DNA of 39,028 nt from Bacteroidales bacterium (GTDB lineage Bacteria > Bacteroidota > Bacteroidia > Bacteroidales > VadinHA17): NCBI GenBank assembly GCA_012519515.1, contig JAAYQC010000050.1:1-39028 (forward strand). Reading direction: 5' to 3'. Every line of letters begins with the position of its first letter. Position 1 is the stretch's first letter. Positions 16,474 through 25,459 of the stretch are shown here, in pieces. The notes below the pieces were generated by a model that saw nothing but the letters and a program-made list of their open reading frames with translations, ran no database searches and was not told where the DNA came from. The position numbers and the translations under genes were made by a program.

Positions 16474-18006
16474 ATGAAGAAATTCCTTTTATGGTTCACG
16501 CCCGGTCTTATCCTGGGCATTGTCATTGTACTGGGTGCCGGAAAGGCCCTGGATGCCACATCGACAAATGATTATTGCCAGTCGTGCCATATTCATCCGG
16601 CTGCCGACATGAGCTGGAAAAGCTCGGTTCACTATGAGACTAACAGCGGCTACCGGGTTGCTTGTGTCGAATGCCATCTGCCGCCGAAAGGCCAGGGCTA
16701 TCTCTGGGCGAAGGGCACGACAGGGCTTCGCGATCTCTGGAGTTACTACACTAAGGATTCCGCATCATTTGACTGGGATGAAAGGGGAAGGCTCGAGGTT
16801 GCAAGGAGGCACGTCTACAACAGCAGCTGCCTCAAGTGCCATGAGAATCTTTTCCCCCCTGAGCTTACCAAGGAAGGAGAGGATGCACACTTATATTACA
16901 CGCAGCAGGAGGAGAGTCCCGATCTTCACTGTATCAACTGCCATCTGAATGCAGGTCATTACATTGAAGGTTACACCCATGGAAGCAATGTCACATTCGG
17001 GAGCGTATCATCTGCGCCGAAGGAAGTGTTTAAGGAAGCGACAACTGTAACTGAATTTGTGAACTATACCGAGAATATACCGGGTTCGCCGGTTTCATTC
17101 AACATGATAGCCATCCCGGGAGGTACTTTTAACATGGGAAGTCCCGATGATGAACCTTTCAGGAGGCCGGATGAAGGCCCGGTAAGGGAAGTTGAAATAA
17201 GTCCTTTCTTTATGGCAGAAATTGAGGTTACCTGGGATGAGTATCTGGCATTTTATGCCCAGACATCAGCTGAAGGACGTTCGACCGATACTGAAGGGCT
17301 GAGATCAGGAATGGCAAGTGATGTTGATGCCATTTCCGGAGCCACTCCGCCTTATGGCCAGCCCGACCAGGGATGGGGAATGGGGCAGAGGCCTGCAATT
17401 TCATTCACCTTCCATGCTGCCGAGACTTACTGCAGATGGCTGTCGCAGGTCACGGGAAAAACCTACCGTCTTCCCACTGAAGCGGAATGGGAATATGCCT
17501 GCCGTGCCGGCTCCAGCGGCCCCTATTTCTTTGAAGGAAATCCGAAAAAATTCGAAAAATCAGGCCTGATGGCTAAGCTTTCCAAAAACGATACCTCGCT
17601 TATCAATACCTATGTTATTTATAAGGAGAACAGTCCATCGAAGACTCAGACTCCCGATCTTGTCAGGCCCAATCCATTCGGTTTGAAGAACATGCTCGGG
17701 AACGTTGCAGAGTTCTGTTCCGACTGGTATCAGGCTGATGCCTACAGCCAGTACCCTGAAGGCCTGATAAGGGATCCGAAAGGACCTGAGAGCGGGGAGG
17801 AACATGTTGTAAGAGGAGGCAGCTTCCTGAACAGTGCCGGATTGCTCAGGAGCGCAACACGCGACTATACCAGGACGGAAGCATGGCTTCGGACCGATCC
17901 ACAGATCCCGAAGAGTATCTGGTGGTATTCCGACTGCTTTAATGTCGGATTCAGGGTTGTTTGCGAATTTGACGAAAAGACAGGTAATCTTAGCTCCTCT
18001 GAATGA
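16474..18006 (+). CDS. Tetraheme NapC/NrfH-like cytochrome c fused to a SUMF1/PvdO-like domain
   Basis: The 510-residue protein has an N-terminal membrane anchor (about 5-24) followed by four CXXCH heme sites: CQSCH (35-39), CVECH (64-68), CLKCH (119-123) and CINCH (153-157). The first half resembles NapC/NirT/NrfH quinol-oxidising cytochromes, so it should face the periplasm and take electrons from the quinone pool. From about residue 208 (MIAIPGGTFNMGSPDDEPFRRPDEGPVREVEI) to the end (RGGSFLNSAGLLRSATRDYTR ... VGFRV) it is a SUMF1/FGE-sulfatase fold domain with YRLPTEAEWEYACRAG and GNVAEFCSDWY. The paired copper cysteines near the C-terminus of true formylglycine-generating enzymes are absent, so sulfatase activation is unlikely. 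It stands alone 470 bases upstream of susC and divergent from the preceding gene. Its partner and electron acceptor are unknown. Confidence 0.85.
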   Translation: MKKFLLWFTPGLILGIVIVLGAGKALDATSTNDYCQSCHIHPAADMSWKSSVHYETNSGYRVACVECHLPPKGQGYLWAKGTTGLRDLWSYYTKDSASFDWDERGRLEVARRHVYNSSCLKCHENLFPPELTKEGEDAHLYYTQQEESPDLHCINCHLNAGHYIEGYTHGSNVTFGSVSSAPKEVFKEATTVTEFVNYTENIPGSPVSFNMIAIPGGTFNMGSPDDEPFRRPDEGPVREVEISPFFMAEIEVTWDEYLAFYAQTSAEGRSTDTEGLRSGMASDVDAISGATPPYGQPDQGWGMGQRPAISFTFHAAETYCRWLSQVTGKTYRLPTEAEWEYACRAGSSGPYFFEGNPKKFEKSGLMAKLSKNDTSLINTYVIYKENSPSKTQTPDLVRPNPFGLKNMLGNVAEFCSDWYQADAYSQYPEGLIRDPKGPESGEEHVVRGGSFLNSAGLLRSATRDYTRTEAWLRTDPQIPKSIWWYSDCFNVGFRVVCEFDEKTGNLSSSE

Positions 18007-18476
18007 GGAATTAAGAGCAGTCGCACTTTTATGATAATGAAATTTGCAGGAACAAACTTGCATTTGAAGTACAAGTTCTTTAAATTGCAGCGGTCTTAAC
18101 ATTTTTTAAGAACCCTAAACAGATCAAGCTAATAACCTTAAATTTGTCTGAAATAAAAAAACAACGATTGAAGAAAAAGCAGGACAATGAGTGTAAGTTT
18201 TACACTTAATATCCCCTTATTGTGCTATATGTTAATGATTTAAATAACTAATTCAAAAAGAGAGACAAACAAACGGCAGAGAATAATGAGATTAGTAAAT
18301 AATCCCGGATGCTCCGGGTATCGCTTTGGAGAAAATATATGAAGCAACCATTTGCCGGCATAATGCATCTATATTAAATGGAAGACCTGATTATTGCCCG
18401 CCGAGTAGCTTCATGTAACAATTTAAATAATCCTAATATCTATCATTAATTTTTAACTAACTAACAGTGTAACAGT
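18007..18476 (+). promoter_or_regulatory. Long non-coding leader/spacer upstream of susC
   Basis: This 470-base gap contains no credible gene. It holds a TAAATTTG box (18139-18146, a -7-like element without a clear -33), a perfect palindrome GTGTAA-GTT-TTACAC (18191-18205) and a stem-loop CCCGGA-TGC-TCCGGG (18304-18318) with no U tract. The AT-rich last 60 bases are typical of susC leaders. The palindrome is a candidate operator and the stem-loop a candidate leader structure. Confidence 0.45.
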
Positions 18477-21400
18477 ATGAAAAAAACTCCCAACTGCTTT
18501 TGGTCCCAGTGGCCAGATGTAAGTTTTCGCAGGTTACTACTGCCTGTGAAAATTGTGGTAATTCTTCTGTTCTGCGGTCTGGTGATGCCTGCCCATTCGC
18601 TGGCTGCAGATAATCTGCAACAGGCAACCGTAACAGGTACAGTGACCGATGCCGCAACCGGCGAGGCAATGGCCGGTGTGAACATTCAGGTCAAGGGAAC
18701 CACCCAGGGCGCCATCACCGACATTGCCGGCAAGTATACGATAGCGAATGTTGACGGGAATGCAACCCTTGTCTTTTCGTTCATCGGATACGTAACCAAG
18801 GAGGAAGCCATTGCAGGCCGGTCAGTGATTGACATGGCTCTTAACCAGGAAATTACCGACCTTGACGAAGTTGTTGTAGTGGGATATACCACTCAGAAGC
18901 GTGCAAACGTAGTAGGTTCGGTAACCTCGCTGTCAGGTGAGGGCTTGACTCAGATTCCGGCAGCCAACATTAACAATGCTATTTCCGGCCGTCTTCCCGG
19001 TACGACCATCATGCAGGGCAGCGGTGAGCCCGGTCAGCAGGCTCCGAGAATTATGATCCGCGGACGTTCGACTCTTGGAGCATTAAGTGACGGGTATACC
19101 AACCCGCTCATTATTATCGACGGTGTTCAGGGTCGTTCAATGGACGAGCTTGACCCATCAGATATCGAGAGTCTGTCTGTTCTGAAGGATGCTTCTGCTG
19201 CAATCTACGGTGCAACTGCTGCAAACGGTGTTATTCTTATCACTACCAAGAAAGGTCAGGAAGGAAGACCGAGGCTGAACTACCAGTTCTACCAGGGCTT
19301 TATGACACCGACCATTATTCCCGATGTTACCAATGCTGCAGAATATGCAACCATGCTTTCGGAATATCAGGTGGCAAACGGCAAGAACCGCACATACAGC
19401 GATGAGGATATCAGGCTTTTCGCTTCAGGTGAAGATCCATGGGAACATCCCGACACCGACTGGTATGGCGACCTGATCAAGAAATGGACCGGAACAGCCA
19501 AGCACAACCTGTCGATTGACGGCGGAAACAGGGGAATGACTTACTACGTATCCCTTGGTTATAAGACAGATGATGCCATTTACAAAGCTTCATCAACCAA
19601 GTACAAACAATACAATATCCGTACAAAGGTTGAAATGCCCATTACCGATTGGTTGAAAACAGGGATTGACGTTGCAGGCTTCCTTGTGAACCGCGTTTAT
19701 CCTTATAAATCAGCTGATGCCATTGTAGGTCAGTCAACCCGTCTTGTTCCTACCAGCTGGTCATTCTGGCCCACGGGCGAACCAGGCCCTGATATCGAGT
19801 ACGGAGACAACCCTGTTGAGACCTCAACTTTCTCGGCCGGTAAGAACGACCAGAAAACATACAGGCTGCTGAATACACTGACCTCTACCATTACGGTTCC
19901 TTTTGTACAGGGGCTCTCATTTACCGGATCATTCAGCTTTGACCTGACCAACTATTACCAGAAGGCCTTCTATCAGCCATGGGTACTGTACTATCCGCAG
20001 TGGGAAAATGCCGTGCGCAATTCCCAGGGCTATATCACAAGCATGCCTTTAACACCAACGCTGAGAGGTCTTTCATCACCTCAAAACAATGAGAGGTATG
20101 ACAGGACGATAAACCAGACTGTTAACCTGAATGCAATGTATCAGAAACAGTTTGGAGGTCACAACATAACACTGTTTGCAGGTTATGAGCAGTATACAAA
20201 TGATTACAACAGGCTGCAAGGCTTCAGGCAGTATTATATCTCATCGCTTATCCAGACAATGGATGCCGGCGCTGATCAGGATAAACATACTGAAGGCTTC
20301 AGCACTATTTATGCAAGGAAATCACTTATCGGAAGGGCAACCTACGACTTCAGGGGCAAATATCTTGCTGAGATAGTCTTCCGTCGCGACGGATCCCTTA
20401 AGTTCCCGGAACACAGCCGTTGGGGCAACTTCCCCGGCTTCCTGCTCGGGTGGAGAGCATCTGAGGAAGATTTCTGGAAGAATAACATTGGGTTTATCAA
20501 CTATTTCAAACTGAGAGGATCGTACGGTAAGATGGGTATGGACCCCGGAGCTGCTTTCCAGTATATGAACAAATTCGGTCTCTCGAGCGGTATGGTCTTT
20601 GGAACCGGCAGCTCTATTGAAACCACGCTAGGTCCTCCTTCGGTTGCAAACCCGAATATAACATGGGAAACACAGACCACCCGTAACATTGGATTTGACT
20701 CGAAATGGTTCAATGACCTGATAACTCTTAACTTTGATTACTTCTTCAACAAGAGGGAGGATATCCTTACGGAAAGGGATGCTTCGGTTCCCAACTTCAC
20801 AGGTCTTTCACTGCCGCGCGAAAACATTGGTGTGGTAAATAATAAGGGCTTTGAAATTGAGGCAGGTTTTCACAAGAGCCTTACTCCTGAACTGAGACTT
20901 GACATTACAGGCAACTATGGTTTTGCAAGGAACAAGATCGTATTCTACGATGAGCCTGCAAGGGTGGTTCCGTGGCAGGTTCGCACCGGACATCCTTACG
21001 GATCAATTCTGATGTACAACGCTATAGGCATCTTTGAAAATGAGGCGGCTCTCGAATATCCTCACTGGACAGGTGCACAGCCGGGTGACGTGATCTTCGA
21101 GGATGTGTCGAAGGATGGAATAATCAACAGTGATGACATGATTCTCTTTGACAATACGGATTCTCCCGAAACATTCTACGGAGTTTCAATTGAAGCAACC
21201 TGGAAGGATTTTTCGCTTCAGGCACAGATCCAGGGACAGGGTAAATTCCTGAGGAGAAACTACTATGACAACAGAAGGGGTGAAGCCGGTAACTATTTCC
21301 AGTGGAACTACGACAACAGGTGGACGCCAACAAATACCAAGACGAACATTGCAAGGGCTTACAACAGGAATGACTATTACTGGAGCCTGGAGGTGAACGA

Positions 21401-21638
21401 CAGCAATTACTGGTATGACAACACAGCATACTGCCGTCTGAAGAACGTGGTTCTGACATACACCCTTCCTCAGAATCTGTACAGGGGCCTTGGCATATCA
21501 AGGGCCAGTGTTTATGTATCGGGTAACAACGTGGCTCTCCTCTGGACAGCGACCAGGAAATTCGACCCTGAAGGCGGCGGCGCCGGTGCTTATCCTCTTC
21601 TGAAGACATATGCCATAGGAGCGAATATTACGTTTTAA
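18477..21638 (+). CDS. SusC/RagA-family TonB-dependent outer-membrane transporter
   Basis: The 1053-residue outer-membrane receptor has an N-terminal extension and signal peptide (about 1-44), a carboxypeptidase-D regulatory-like domain (about 51-124: GTVTDAATGEAMAGVNIQVKG), the SusC signature TonB-box region DEVVVVGYTTQKR (about 130-142), a plug domain with ISGRLPGTTIMQGSGEPG, MIRGRSTLGA and SVLKDASAAIYGATAANGVILITTKKG, and a long beta-barrel ending in ANITF, with the C-terminal aromatic expected for BAM insertion. It works with the SusD partner encoded 29 bases downstream to import a ligand bound on the cell surface. The DUF4880/FecR anti-sigma docking domain (STN) is missing at the N-terminus, consistent with no sigma/anti-sigma pair nearby. 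The substrate cannot be deduced from sequence. Confidence 0.96.
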   Translation: MKKTPNCFWSQWPDVSFRRLLLPVKIVVILLFCGLVMPAHSLAADNLQQATVTGTVTDAATGEAMAGVNIQVKGTTQGAITDIAGKYTIANVDGNATLVFSFIGYVTKEEAIAGRSVIDMALNQEITDLDEVVVVGYTTQKRANVVGSVTSLSGEGLTQIPAANINNAISGRLPGTTIMQGSGEPGQQAPRIMIRGRSTLGALSDGYTNPLIIIDGVQGRSMDELDPSDIESLSVLKDASAAIYGATAANGVILITTKKGQEGRPRLNYQFYQGFMTPTIIPDVTNAAEYATMLSEYQVANGKNRTYSDEDIRLFASGEDPWEHPDTDWYGDLIKKWTGTAKHNLSIDGGNRGMTYYVSLGYKTDDAIYKASSTKYKQYNIRTKVEMPITDWLKTGIDVAGFLVNRVYPYKSADAIVGQSTRLVPTSWSFWPTGEPGPDIEYGDNPVETSTFSAGKNDQKTYRLLNTLTSTITVPFVQGLSFTGSFSFDLTNYYQKAFYQPWVLYYPQWENAVRNSQGYITSMPLTPTLRGLSSPQNNERYDRTINQTVNLNAMYQKQFGGHNITLFAGYEQYTNDYNRLQGFRQYYISSLIQTMDAGADQDKHTEGFSTIYARKSLIGRATYDFRGKYLAEIVFRRDGSLKFPEHSRWGNFPGFLLGWRASEEDFWKNNIGFINYFKLRGSYGKMGMDPGAAFQYMNKFGLSSGMVFGTGSSIETTLGPPSVANPNITWETQTTRNIGFDSKWFNDLITLNFDYFFNKREDILTERDASVPNFTGLSLPRENIGVVNNKGFEIEAGFHKSLTPELRLDITGNYGFARNKIVFYDEPARVVPWQVRTGHPYGSILMYNAIGIFENEAALEYPHWTGAQPGDVIFEDVSKDGIINSDDMILFDNTDSPETFYGVSIEATWKDFSLQAQIQGQGKFLRRNYYDNRRGEAGNYFQWNYDNRWTPTNTKTNIARAYNRNDYYWSLEVNDSNYWYDNTAYCRLKNVVLTYTLPQNLYRGLGISRASVYVSGNNVALLWTATRKFDPEGGGAGAYPLLKTYAIGANITF

Positions 21639-21667
21639 CTGATTGAGAAACATTTAAACTGTAGAAT

Positions 21668-23575
21668 ATGAAAAAATTACTTTATTATATCATTGCAATT
21701 GTGATGCTGATGCTTCCGGTCACGTCGTGCGATGACGTTCTCGACAAGCAATCGGTGGACTCGTTTAACGAACAGGTTGTTTTCTCAGACATAAACGTGG
21801 TAAAAGCCTATCTGGGTAAATGCTACGACAGGATGGGAGGCAATACCAATGCCGGAATCCTCGGGATGCGTGAAGACCTTTTGTCATCCGCGACCGATCA
21901 GACACTCTGTATCCACAGGCCTGCCAACTATGTCAACCTGAAAGGAACCCAGAGCCCCGACCAGCTTGGATTCTTCGCGAGTAACGGCATGGGGGGTTAC
22001 CTCAGATGGCCGAACCTGTATGCAAACATTCAGAATATTAATAACATTCTTGCCAATATTGATGATGTTCCGCTTACAGCAGGTCAGGATGTCCTGGCAA
22101 GGCGTCTTAAAGGTGAAGCCTATTTTCTCAGGGCATTTGAGTATGCCACTCTCCTTATGCTTCACGGAGGTGTCATTCTTTCATCCGAGCCATGGGAACT
22201 AGGTCAGGATTACTCGACAGTTAACAGGTCGACAATTGCCCAGACTCTTGAGTTTGTTCTTGCTGATATTGCTTCGGCGATTAACATTCTGAAAGATTAT
22301 CCCACCATTGAGCAGGGCAGGGCCAGTATGGGAGCTGCAGCTGCACTTAAATCGAGGGTATTGCTTTTCTGCGCCAGCGAGCTTACCAATGGCGGATTTC
22401 AGCCTTCCAATACACTGGTTTCATTCCCGGCAGGAAACCGCGAAACACTTTTGCAGCAGGCAAGGGATGCCGCCAAGGATGTAATGGATGGTGACTATGG
22501 CGACTATTCACTGGTTGGCTCCACCGATGATCCGGCTCTACCTCTTACCGAGGCTCAGGTCCAGGCTTATTCGGACAATTACTACAGTATTTTTACACAG
22601 CATGGCAAATGGAACAGTGAAACTATCTGGGCTATCCAGTATCCGCTGACAGGTGGCAACTACATTACCACGAACAGGTGGAACGGTCCCAACGGTTATC
22701 ACAACTGGGGTAACAACGGCCCGACCGAGCCTGCTGTAAGAAGCTTTGAAATGGCTGATGGAACGCCTTTCGTATGGGATAACGGCCAGGGTGAATACCT
22801 GCGTACAGCGACAGCCGCCCAACTGGCTGCCGATCCCCTGCTAAATCCCTATAACGGACGCGAACCGCGCTTCTACGCTATTGTTTTATATCACGGCGCT
22901 CCATGGCAGGCACGTCCTTCCGATGCTGCCGCGTTCGATCCCTACAACAAGGTGCAAACCGGGTCTTTCTACAATCCTGACGGCACTCTGATAATTGCAG
23001 GGGTTGATACCCGCCAGGGCCTTATCGAGGCATGGAACGGCACAAAATCCGGATACTACCTGAAGAAACTGATGGATCCGGCAACACAGGGCCAGTATTT
23101 CAACAATACCAACCATTGGGTTGAGTTCCGTTATGCAGAGATCCTGCTTAACTATGCCGAGGCTTGTATTGAACTTGGCGGAGATAATCTTCAGCCAGGT
23201 CTTGATGCTCTCAACATGGTAAGGAACCGTGCCGGACTTCCCGACAGGGTAACCGATGACCAGGATGAGGCCAGAGCATTCGTGCGCCATGAAAGAGCCA
23301 TCGAGTTCTTCGCCGAAGGACACCGCTTCTGGGATCTCCGCCGCTGGATGGAGTCCGAAAATGTAGTTGAAGATGTGTACGAGATGAAAGTCAGGGAATA
23401 CAGCAACGGAGACTTTGAATGGTACTATGCTGCTGATCTTTCAGAAGGCGCGCATAGAGAATTTGCAAGGGCTGATGCAAGGCAATGGGGAGGCGATCAT
23501 TTATACTGGCTGCCCATACCTCGCGACGAAATGAACAAAGCACCTCAGCTCGTTCAGAACCCGGGGTATAATTAA
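21668..23575 (+). CDS. SusD/RagB-family surface glycan-binding lipoprotein
   Basis: Surface lipoprotein of 635 residues that caps the SusC barrel and binds the ligand. The signal peptide ends in a lipobox LPVTSC (Cys21) followed by DD, fitting outer-membrane export. The N-terminal helical tetratricopeptide-like repeats include GEAYFLRAFEYATLLMLHGGVIL, and the conserved SusD C-terminus is clear: YAEILLNYAEACIELG, LNMVRNRAGLPDR and VRHERAIEFFAEGHRFWDLRRW. It is 29 bases after susC and ends at a strong terminator. It is longer than average owing to loops rich in Tyr, Trp and Asn (residues about 290-420), likely the ligand face. Confidence 0.95.
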   Translation: MKKLLYYIIAIVMLMLPVTSCDDVLDKQSVDSFNEQVVFSDINVVKAYLGKCYDRMGGNTNAGILGMREDLLSSATDQTLCIHRPANYVNLKGTQSPDQLGFFASNGMGGYLRWPNLYANIQNINNILANIDDVPLTAGQDVLARRLKGEAYFLRAFEYATLLMLHGGVILSSEPWELGQDYSTVNRSTIAQTLEFVLADIASAINILKDYPTIEQGRASMGAAAALKSRVLLFCASELTNGGFQPSNTLVSFPAGNRETLLQQARDAAKDVMDGDYGDYSLVGSTDDPALPLTEAQVQAYSDNYYSIFTQHGKWNSETIWAIQYPLTGGNYITTNRWNGPNGYHNWGNNGPTEPAVRSFEMADGTPFVWDNGQGEYLRTATAAQLAADPLLNPYNGREPRFYAIVLYHGAPWQARPSDAAAFDPYNKVQTGSFYNPDGTLIIAGVDTRQGLIEAWNGTKSGYYLKKLMDPATQGQYFNNTNHWVEFRYAEILLNYAEACIELGGDNLQPGLDALNMVRNRAGLPDRVTDDQDEARAFVRHERAIEFFAEGHRFWDLRRWMESENVVEDVYEMKVREYSNGDFEWYYAADLSEGAHREFARADARQWGGDHLYWLPIPRDEMNKAPQLVQNPGYN

Positions 23576-23621
23576 TCAATCAAGTAAGTATTAGGATTTT
23601 AAACCCGAAAGGGAAATAGGA

Positions 23622-23649
23622 AGAGCCGGCTGAAAAGCCGGCTCTTTTT
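23622..23649 (+). terminator. Rho-independent terminator after the SusC/D pair
   Basis: A 10-bp perfect stem AGAGCCGGCT-GAAA-AGCCGGCTCT is followed by TTTTG. It lies 47 bases after the SusD stop and just before the convergent membrane-protein gene, for which it could also act, though its reverse U tract is weak. Confidence 0.92.
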
Positions 23650-23651
23650 GT

Positions 23652-25430
23652 TTAATGATAAAACCCATAATACCAGAACGTTTCACCGAACCTCTGCCTC
23701 AAGGCAGCTTGTGCCGTTTTCAGGTTATTGCCGAATGAATTGAAGGTTTGAAGGAACTGGTTGAACCTTGTTTCTGTCTGGGGTTCAATCTTCAGACTGC
23801 CAAGTCCGGAAAGCGATAAACCCGACATTCTGCTGACAAGAGCCGCCTCCTGTATATGAACAGGCACCCTTGTGTAGCCCAGGCGTTCGAGATGTGGCAA
23901 TCCTACCACTATTCCCTCGTAGTTTTCAGTAAGCATCTGGTATGCCACCCGGTATTCGTACAGTTTCCTGTTGGAGCTGTCGGCGGAAAATGCCAGCTCA
24001 ACATTAATGTGGGGATTGTCGGTTATTGAAAAGAAATCATGTTCTATCTTTTCCCCGCGTTTTGCACCCAGTTCCGGATGACTGTCGATAAGCGCGGTAT
24101 CGGCCAGCAGGCCAAGGTATTCTTTTGCTTCCTCGCGGTAAGAGAAAGTCTTGGAAAGCATGGCGGCATATTTTGCAGCCATCCTGTAATTCCCGTTTAT
24201 AATCTCGCACTTAACCAGCATAAGGAGGTCCTGCGGCGTGATTCCTTTCATCACCATGTTCTCGAAAGCCCAACGCTCTGCCTCATTTATCATGCCTGTG
24301 GTGTAATAGAAATATGCCCCGCGGCGCAACACCTCACCATACATCTCCCATTTGAGAAATAGCGACTGACCGTCGGGACTCTGCCTGTAATGGAACATTT
24401 TATCGTTCAGCCTTCCTGTTTCGCACAGGGCAATATTGTTAAGGTAGATGGTAAGCCTGTTGTTCGAGGGATGTTTGTCAATATAATCATTGAGTTTCCT
24501 GTATTCTTTCTGGTAAAACAGTTTTTCGGCAGTAAAATATTCCGCGTACACTTTGCTGTAGCGCGAAACAGCCGTGGTGCCGGCCAGCAGAAAGGCCAAA
24601 ACCACGATAAATATTGATTTGTATTGTTCAAACCGTTTTATCCCAAGGGGTATCTTTATCCTTATCCCCGCCATTGCCGGCAGAAGGATGACGGCCACTG
24701 CCATCGCTGGGAAGAGTATCAGAGGCGAGCCGGTTCCTTCGCGCGCGAGCGGGTAGACAAGCATATCCCTGAAATTATGAAAGAGGAAGAATTCCCCGAG
24801 ACACCATATGATCAGAAGAGTGATGCCGGGCATTAATATAATTTTCAGCCACTCCCTTTTCAGCGATTTCAGTGCAAGATGGATCGAATACATCATAGCG
24901 AACATCCATGCGAATCCTCCCATTATCAGGTAGCAGAACGGGAAAAGCATCACCGGGAGCCAGCCCTTGGAGTATTTGACAGCCAGATAAAAGCAGGCGA
25001 GCTGCAGAAGTATTCCGAGGTTGTTATGGACCAGATACTGGTAATTTCCCTGGAGGGCAAAAAATACAGTCCCGAAAAGAAGCGGTACAAGAAAGCCTTT
25101 TCTTCCGGTCAGCTGGCCTATGATGCCTGATACCAGGAAAATTACCAGACCGGTCATCAATGCAATCAGCAATCCGCTCAGTACGGGTGAATGGAAAAAT
25201 GTTGTTATGAAACGGCCAATATAAACCAGCAGCGATCCGGGCCGGTTGACGGTATCCCTGAAATAGTCGGCAGAAAATATGAAGAGCGACTGCTTTTCCT
25301 GGTAGAATCCTATGTAATCGGCCGCGAAGGCAAAAAAAACAAATACCGGTACAAGAAACACAAGGAAGGGTAGAGACGCGGCTATCCGGTCTTTAGCTGT
25401 GATGTCCGAGGTTTGATTGTTTTTCTTCAT
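23652..25430 (-). CDS. Multipass membrane protein with soluble C-terminal repeats (DUF6057-like)
   Basis: About ten hydrophobic helices fill residues 20-330 (for example FLVFLVPVFVFFAFAADYIGF, GLLIALMTGLVIFLVSGIIG, IFIVVLAFLLAGTTAV), followed by a soluble region of about 250 residues with TPR-like helix pairs (YRKLNDYIDKHPSNNRLTIYLNNIAL; AERWAFENMVMKGI). The start at 25430 (MKKNNQTSD, 592 residues) avoids overlap with the upstream gene; a GTG at 25475 would add 15 residues. It follows the CXXCH propeller lipoprotein gene by 29 bases and is surely cotranscribed. The architecture resembles the Bacteroidota family I know as DUF6057, of unknown function. A role with its lipoprotein neighbour in an envelope redox or assembly process is inference only. 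Confidence 0.75.
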   Translation of the reverse strand: MKKNNQTSDITAKDRIAASLPFLVFLVPVFVFFAFAADYIGFYQEKQSLFIFSADYFRDTVNRPGSLLVYIGRFITTFFHSPVLSGLLIALMTGLVIFLVSGIIGQLTGRKGFLVPLLFGTVFFALQGNYQYLVHNNLGILLQLACFYLAVKYSKGWLPVMLFPFCYLIMGGFAWMFAMMYSIHLALKSLKREWLKIILMPGITLLIIWCLGEFFLFHNFRDMLVYPLAREGTGSPLILFPAMAVAVILLPAMAGIRIKIPLGIKRFEQYKSIFIVVLAFLLAGTTAVSRYSKVYAEYFTAEKLFYQKEYRKLNDYIDKHPSNNRLTIYLNNIALCETGRLNDKMFHYRQSPDGQSLFLKWEMYGEVLRRGAYFYYTTGMINEAERWAFENMVMKGITPQDLLMLVKCEIINGNYRMAAKYAAMLSKTFSYREEAKEYLGLLADTALIDSHPELGAKRGEKIEHDFFSITDNPHINVELAFSADSSNRKLYEYRVAYQMLTENYEGIVVGLPHLERLGYTRVPVHIQEAALVSRMSGLSLSGLGSLKIEPQTETRFNQFLQTFNSFGNNLKTAQAALRQRFGETFWYYGFYH

Positions 25431-25459
25431 TTTCAGGATAGTTACAACAAGGAAGGATT

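Noticed and set aside
16474-18006. Formylglycine-generating (sulfatase-maturing) activity
   Set aside because: The C-terminal segment lacks the paired cysteines needed for copper binding, and no sulfatase gene is in the window.
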